A stretch of DNA of 64,000 nucleotides from Bacillota bacterium. GTDB lineage: Bacteria; Bacillota; Clostridia; Lachnospirales; Lachnospiraceae. The stretch is from contig JAEVYY010000014.1 of the NCBI GenBank assembly GCA_023392535.1, positions 134,054 to 198,053 of the forward strand, given 5' to 3'. Both the position numbers and the translations under genes were made by a program. The first letter of the stretch is position 1. Every line of letters begins with the position of its first letter. The notes beneath the pieces are model-generated. The model had not been told where the DNA came from, made no database searches, and saw only the letters and a list, made by a program, of their open reading frames with translations. Below are positions 61,464 through 64,000 of this stretch, piece by piece.

Positions 61464-62612
61464 ATGAATAAAGAATTAATGGAAGCACTGGATATTTTGG
61501 AAAAGGAGAAAGAGATAAGTAAAGAAACACTATTTGAAGCAATCGAAAATTCTTTAATTACAGCTTGCAAAAATCACTTTGGGAAATCGGATAATGTTAC
61601 AGTGGAAATTAATCGGGAGACTTGTGATTTTTTAGTATATGCAGAAAAAGAAGTCGTAGATAATGATACTGAAATAGAAGATGATGTAGAACAAATCACA
61701 TTAGAAGAGGCTTTGAAAATATCAAAAAAGGCGCAGGTGGGAGATAAAATTCATATTGAGATTAAGTCGAAAGAATTTGGACGTATCGCCACACAAAATG
61801 CAAAAAATGTAATTCTCCAGAAGATCAGGGAAGAAGAGAGAAGTGTAATATACGGTCAATACTTTGAAAAAGAGAAAGATGTCGTTACAGGTGTCGTGCA
61901 ACGTTATGTTGGGAAGAATATAGCCATAAACCTTGGTAAGGCTGATGCTATCCTAAATGAGACTGAGCAGGTAAAAGGTGAGATTTTTAAACCAACAGAA
62001 AGAATTAAAGTATATATTTTGGAAGTTAAGAACACGCCTAAGGGACCAAGAATTTTAGTGAGTCGTACGCATCCTGAATTAGTGAAAAGATTATTTGAAT
62101 CGGAAGTGACGGAGATAAAGGATGGTACGGTAGAGATTATGAGTATTGCACGTGAGGCAGGAAGCAGATCGAAAATTGCTGTTTATTCAAAAGATCTTAA
62201 TGTAGATGCTGTTGGTGCTTGTGTAGGTATGAATGGTGCTCGTGTGAATAGTATTGTAGAGGAGCTTCGTGGAGAGAAGATAGATATTGTTAATTGGGAT
62301 GAAAATCCTGGAAACCTAATTCAAAATGCATTGTCTCCTGCTAAGATTGTTGCAGTTTTTGCAGATCCTGATGAAAAGACTGCAAAGGTAGTGGTACCTG
62401 ATTATCAGTTGTCTCTTGCAATTGGTAAAGAAGGACAGAATGCACGACTTGCTGCAAGATTAACAGGGTTTAAAATAGATATTAAAAGTGAGACACAGGC
62501 AAAAGATGCGCCTGGTTTCCGATATGAAGATTATATGGATGAGTATGTTGATGGCGAGTATGCAGAAGAGTCTTATGAGGCATCTGATTTACAAGACAGT
62601 ATTGAAAATTAA
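61464..62612 (+). CDS. nusA: Transcription termination/antitermination factor NusA
   Basis: 382 residues. The N-terminal RNA-polymerase-binding domain (about 1-130) is followed by S1 ('VVTGVVQRYVGKNIAINLGKADAIL'-like), KH1 ('EVTEIKDGTVEIMSIAREAGSRSKIAV', 'VGACVGMNGARV') and KH2 ('LSLAIGKEGQNARLAARLTGFKIDI'). The C-terminal tail is acidic, without the extra repeats of E. coli NusA, as in other Firmicutes. ATG 61464 has GGAGGA eight bases upstream; ATG 61446 is six codons earlier without a ribosome site. Confidence 0.96.
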   Translation: MNKELMEALDILEKEKEISKETLFEAIENSLITACKNHFGKSDNVTVEINRETCDFLVYAEKEVVDNDTEIEDDVEQITLEEALKISKKAQVGDKIHIEIKSKEFGRIATQNAKNVILQKIREEERSVIYGQYFEKEKDVVTGVVQRYVGKNIAINLGKADAILNETEQVKGEIFKPTERIKVYILEVKNTPKGPRILVSRTHPELVKRLFESEVTEIKDGTVEIMSIAREAGSRSKIAVYSKDLNVDAVGACVGMNGARVNSIVEELRGEKIDIVNWDENPGNLIQNALSPAKIVAVFADPDEKTAKVVVPDYQLSLAIGKEGQNARLAARLTGFKIDIKSETQAKDAPGFRYEDYMDEYVDGEYAEESYEASDLQDSIEN

Positions 62613-62625
62613 AGGGAGGGTGTAA

Positions 62626-62895
62626 ATGAGTAAGAAAGTCCCTTTGAGACAATGTGTTGGTTGCAGTGAGATGAAAAGCAAGAAGGATATGATGCGGGTT
62701 CTGAAAACTGCCCAGGGCGAAATTATATTGGATGTAACAGGGAAAAAAAATGGAAGAGGCGCGTATCTTTGTGTTTCTAGAGAATGCTTGGAAAAGGCAC
62801 GCAAGAATAAAGGTCTTGAGCGCTCTTTTAAAATGAGTATTCCAGATCAGGTCTATGATAGCCTGCAGAAGGAGTTTGAGCAAAGTGAATCATAA
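62626..62895 (+). CDS. ylxR: YlxR/RnpM family RNA-binding protein (DUF448)
   Basis: 89 residues: 'PLRQCVGCSEMKSKKDMMRVLKT', 'GKKNGRGAYLCVSRECLEKARK'. This is the YlxR fold, shown in Bacillus to bind RNase P RNA (RnpM). It always lies between nusA and ylxQ/infB. Ribosome site AAAGGGAGGG precedes ATG. Its 3' end overlaps the ylxQ start by 11 bp. Confidence 0.95.
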   Translation: MSKKVPLRQCVGCSEMKSKKDMMRVLKTAQGEIILDVTGKKNGRGAYLCVSRECLEKARKNKGLERSFKMSIPDQVYDSLQKEFEQSES

Positions 62896-63208
62896 TAAGA
62901 TATATTCATTATTAGGTTTGGCAATGAAGTCGAGGAATGTTGTGAGCGGAGAATTCGCAACGCAGAAGGCCGTCAAATCAGGAAGTGCATATTTGGTATT
63001 GGTTGGTGAAGATGCTTCCGATAACACAAAAAAAATGTTTCATAATATGTGTGAGTTTTATAAGGTACCAATTTGTAATATTGGAACAAAAGAAGAACTT
63101 GGGCATGCGATGGGCAAGGAAATGAGATCATCATTAGCGGTTACAGACAACGGATTTGCAAAATCAATTCTGAAATATCTGGAAGAACCCACACAAACAC
63201 GGAGGTAG
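62885..63208 (+). CDS. ylxQ: L7Ae-family ribosomal-like protein YlxQ
   Basis: 107 residues with an L7Ae/L30e/S12e fold: 'IYSLLGLAMKSRNVVSGEFATQKAVKSG', 'LVLVGEDASDNTKKMF' and 'EELGHAMGKEMRSSLAVTDNGFA'. Homologues bind kink-turn RNA. The start is GTG 62885, inside the end of ylxR, with AAGGAG upstream; the longer frame would overlap ylxR further without support. Confidence 0.92.
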   Translation: MNHNKIYSLLGLAMKSRNVVSGEFATQKAVKSGSAYLVLVGEDASDNTKKMFHNMCEFYKVPICNIGTKEELGHAMGKEMRSSLAVTDNGFAKSILKYLEEPTQTRR

Positions 63209-63214
63209 TAAAGA

Positions 63215-64000
63215 ATGGCGAAATTGAGAGTACATGAACTCGCTAAAGAATTAAGAATAGATAATAAAGAAGTAATAGAAATATTAGAAAAAAACGGAGT
63301 TGCTGGTAAAAAGGCAGCTTCAGGACTGGAAGATAGTGAGGTGACTTTGATTAAAAAAATGATTCCGCACAAAGCAGAGAAAGCGGTATCTGAAAAAGAA
63401 GCGGTAGCACCAGATGCAGTAAAAAGTAAAATGGAAGATACTCCTAAGAAGAAGAAAAATATAATTTTTGTGAGCAATCCTCACAATAGTAAAATGCCAG
63501 GGGGACAAAAAATTCCTAATATAAACACCAGAACAACGACGGCTCCACCGCCTGCACAACGTGTGGAGGAACCTAAAATTACAGCACAAGATGTCAAAGC
63601 AGCATTTGAAAAAGCGACAGCACCTCAAAAACAAGAAGAACGGGCAAAGCCAGAAACTGAAAAAATGGAAAATACGAAAACGGTTGAAACAATACCATCA
63701 CAAGAAAAGAGCAATACGATAGCAACCAATGAAGGTCAGAGCAGACCGAATAACAATAATACTGGAAATCAGAACAGACCGAATAACAATAGCGGTAATC
63801 AGAACAGATCGAATAGCTACAATAATGGAGGTCAGAACAGATCCTATAATAACGGCCAGAGCAGACCGTATAATAATGATGGCCAGAGCAGACCATATAA
63901 CAATGGAGGCCAGAGCAGACCGTATAATAATGATGGCCAGAGCAGACCGTATAACAATGATGGCCAGAGCAGACCGTATAACAACAATGGAGGCCAGAGC
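63215..64000 (+). CDS. infB: Translation initiation factor IF-2, N-terminal part (3' end outside window)
   Basis: 262 codons are visible from ATG 63215 (GGAGGT nine bases upstream) and the frame is still open at 64000. The N-terminal IF2-N domain 'KLRVHELAKELRIDNKEVIEIL' is diagnostic. A basic/acidic linker follows, then a Gly-Gln-Ser-Arg-Pro-rich tandem repeat (63731-64000). The GTPase domain lies beyond the window. The position after ylxQ is the standard nusA-infB order. Confidence 0.94.
   Translation, partial: MAKLRVHELAKELRIDNKEVIEILEKNGVAGKKAASGLEDSEVTLIKKMIPHKAEKAVSEKEAVAPDAVKSKMEDTPKKKKNIIFVSNPHNSKMPGGQKIPNINTRTTTAPPPAQRVEEPKITAQDVKAAFEKATAPQKQEERAKPETEKMENTKTVETIPSQEKSNTIATNEGQSRPNNNNTGNQNRPNNNSGNQNRSNSYNNGGQNRSYNNGQSRPYNNDGQSRPYNNGGQSRPYNNDGQSRPYNNDGQSRPYNNNGGQS
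63731..64000 (+). repeat. In-frame ~27-bp tandem repeat inside infB
   Basis: About ten units of roughly 27 bp encode variants of G-Q-S/N-R-P-Y/N-N-N-D/G and continue to the window end. The early units are diverged (GQSRPNNNN, GNQNRPNNN) and the late ones nearly identical (GQSRPYNND). The repeat lies in the flexible linker before the IF-2 GTPase domain. Confidence 0.85.

Noticed and set aside
63731..64000. CRISPR or satellite repeat at the window end
   Set aside because: The repeat is in frame with infB, has a 27-bp (9-codon) period and no spacers.
1..64000. Prophage, insertion sequence or integrative element genes
   Set aside because: No transposase, integrase, terminase, relaxase or flanking direct repeats were recognised on either strand.

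Overview
The window is a low-GC Firmicutes chromosome segment. It most resembles a motile, nitrogen-fixing anaerobic clostridium of the Lachnospiraceae type. The evidence is AT-rich DNA, strong AGGAGG-type ribosome sites, a Bacillus/Clostridium-style fla/che operon running into rpsB-tsf, PolC-type DNA polymerase III, and a Clostridium pasteurianum-style nif cluster. No genus is assigned. There is no sign of phage, IS or CRISPR.

Layout. (1) 1-12.6 kb: the 3' half of the flagellar/chemotaxis operon, flhA(3' part)-flhF-flhG-PilZ-cheB-cheA-cheW-cheC-cheD-small membrane protein-fliA-fapA, then three small membrane or unknown genes. (2) 12.6-14.6 kb: rpsB-tsf behind their own promoter and a structured leader. 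(3) 14.6-46.5 kb: about 32 kb of accessory genes inserted between tsf and pyrH, which are adjacent in most Firmicutes. This block holds a c-di-GMP-I riboswitch ahead of a GGDEF-EAL protein, a coiled-coil protein of unknown function, molybdate transport (modABC), and a complete minimal Mo-nitrogenase cluster (nifH-nifI1-nifI2-nifD-nifK-nifE-nifN/B fusion-[2Fe-2S] ferredoxin-split nifV-AnfO-like protein). After these come a DUF3048 lipoprotein, a PAS-GAF-GGDEF protein, an Agr-type peptide quorum-sensing locus whose AgrD prepeptide gene is only 46 codons, nucleoside salvage (udp-deoC), an XRE regulator, an ECF-like sigma factor with a membrane partner, a polysaccharide deacetylase and a bactofilin. 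(4) 46.5-64 kb: the conserved housekeeping run resumes as pyrH-frr-uppS-cdsA-dxr-rseP, a PP2C/Ser-Thr kinase pair, ispG-polC, tRNA-Glu, a flippase-like membrane protein, then rimP-nusA-ylxR-ylxQ-infB. infB is cut by the window end.

How parts work together. modABC supplies molybdate for FeMo-cofactor. NifV supplies homocitrate, NifEN-B builds the cofactor, NifHDK reduces N2, and NifI1/I2 provide ammonium switch-off. Two c-di-GMP enzymes and a PilZ flagellar brake suggest c-di-GMP control of motility, with a riboswitch feeding back on one of the enzymes. The Agr locus looks complete: response regulator, kinase, peptide, processing protease, and a direct repeat with 22-bp period placed as a LytTR activator site.

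Most notable for follow-up: the Agr locus with a predicted five-residue thiolactone and its direct-repeat promoter; a three-copy structured repeat family (two tandem copies at 40.7-41.0 kb and one after polC) whose sequence changes largely preserve hairpins; the nifH and modA leaders with intrinsic terminators; the modC start, where an AUA codon sits where the family start is expected; and the placement of nitrogen fixation inside the tsf-pyrH interval.
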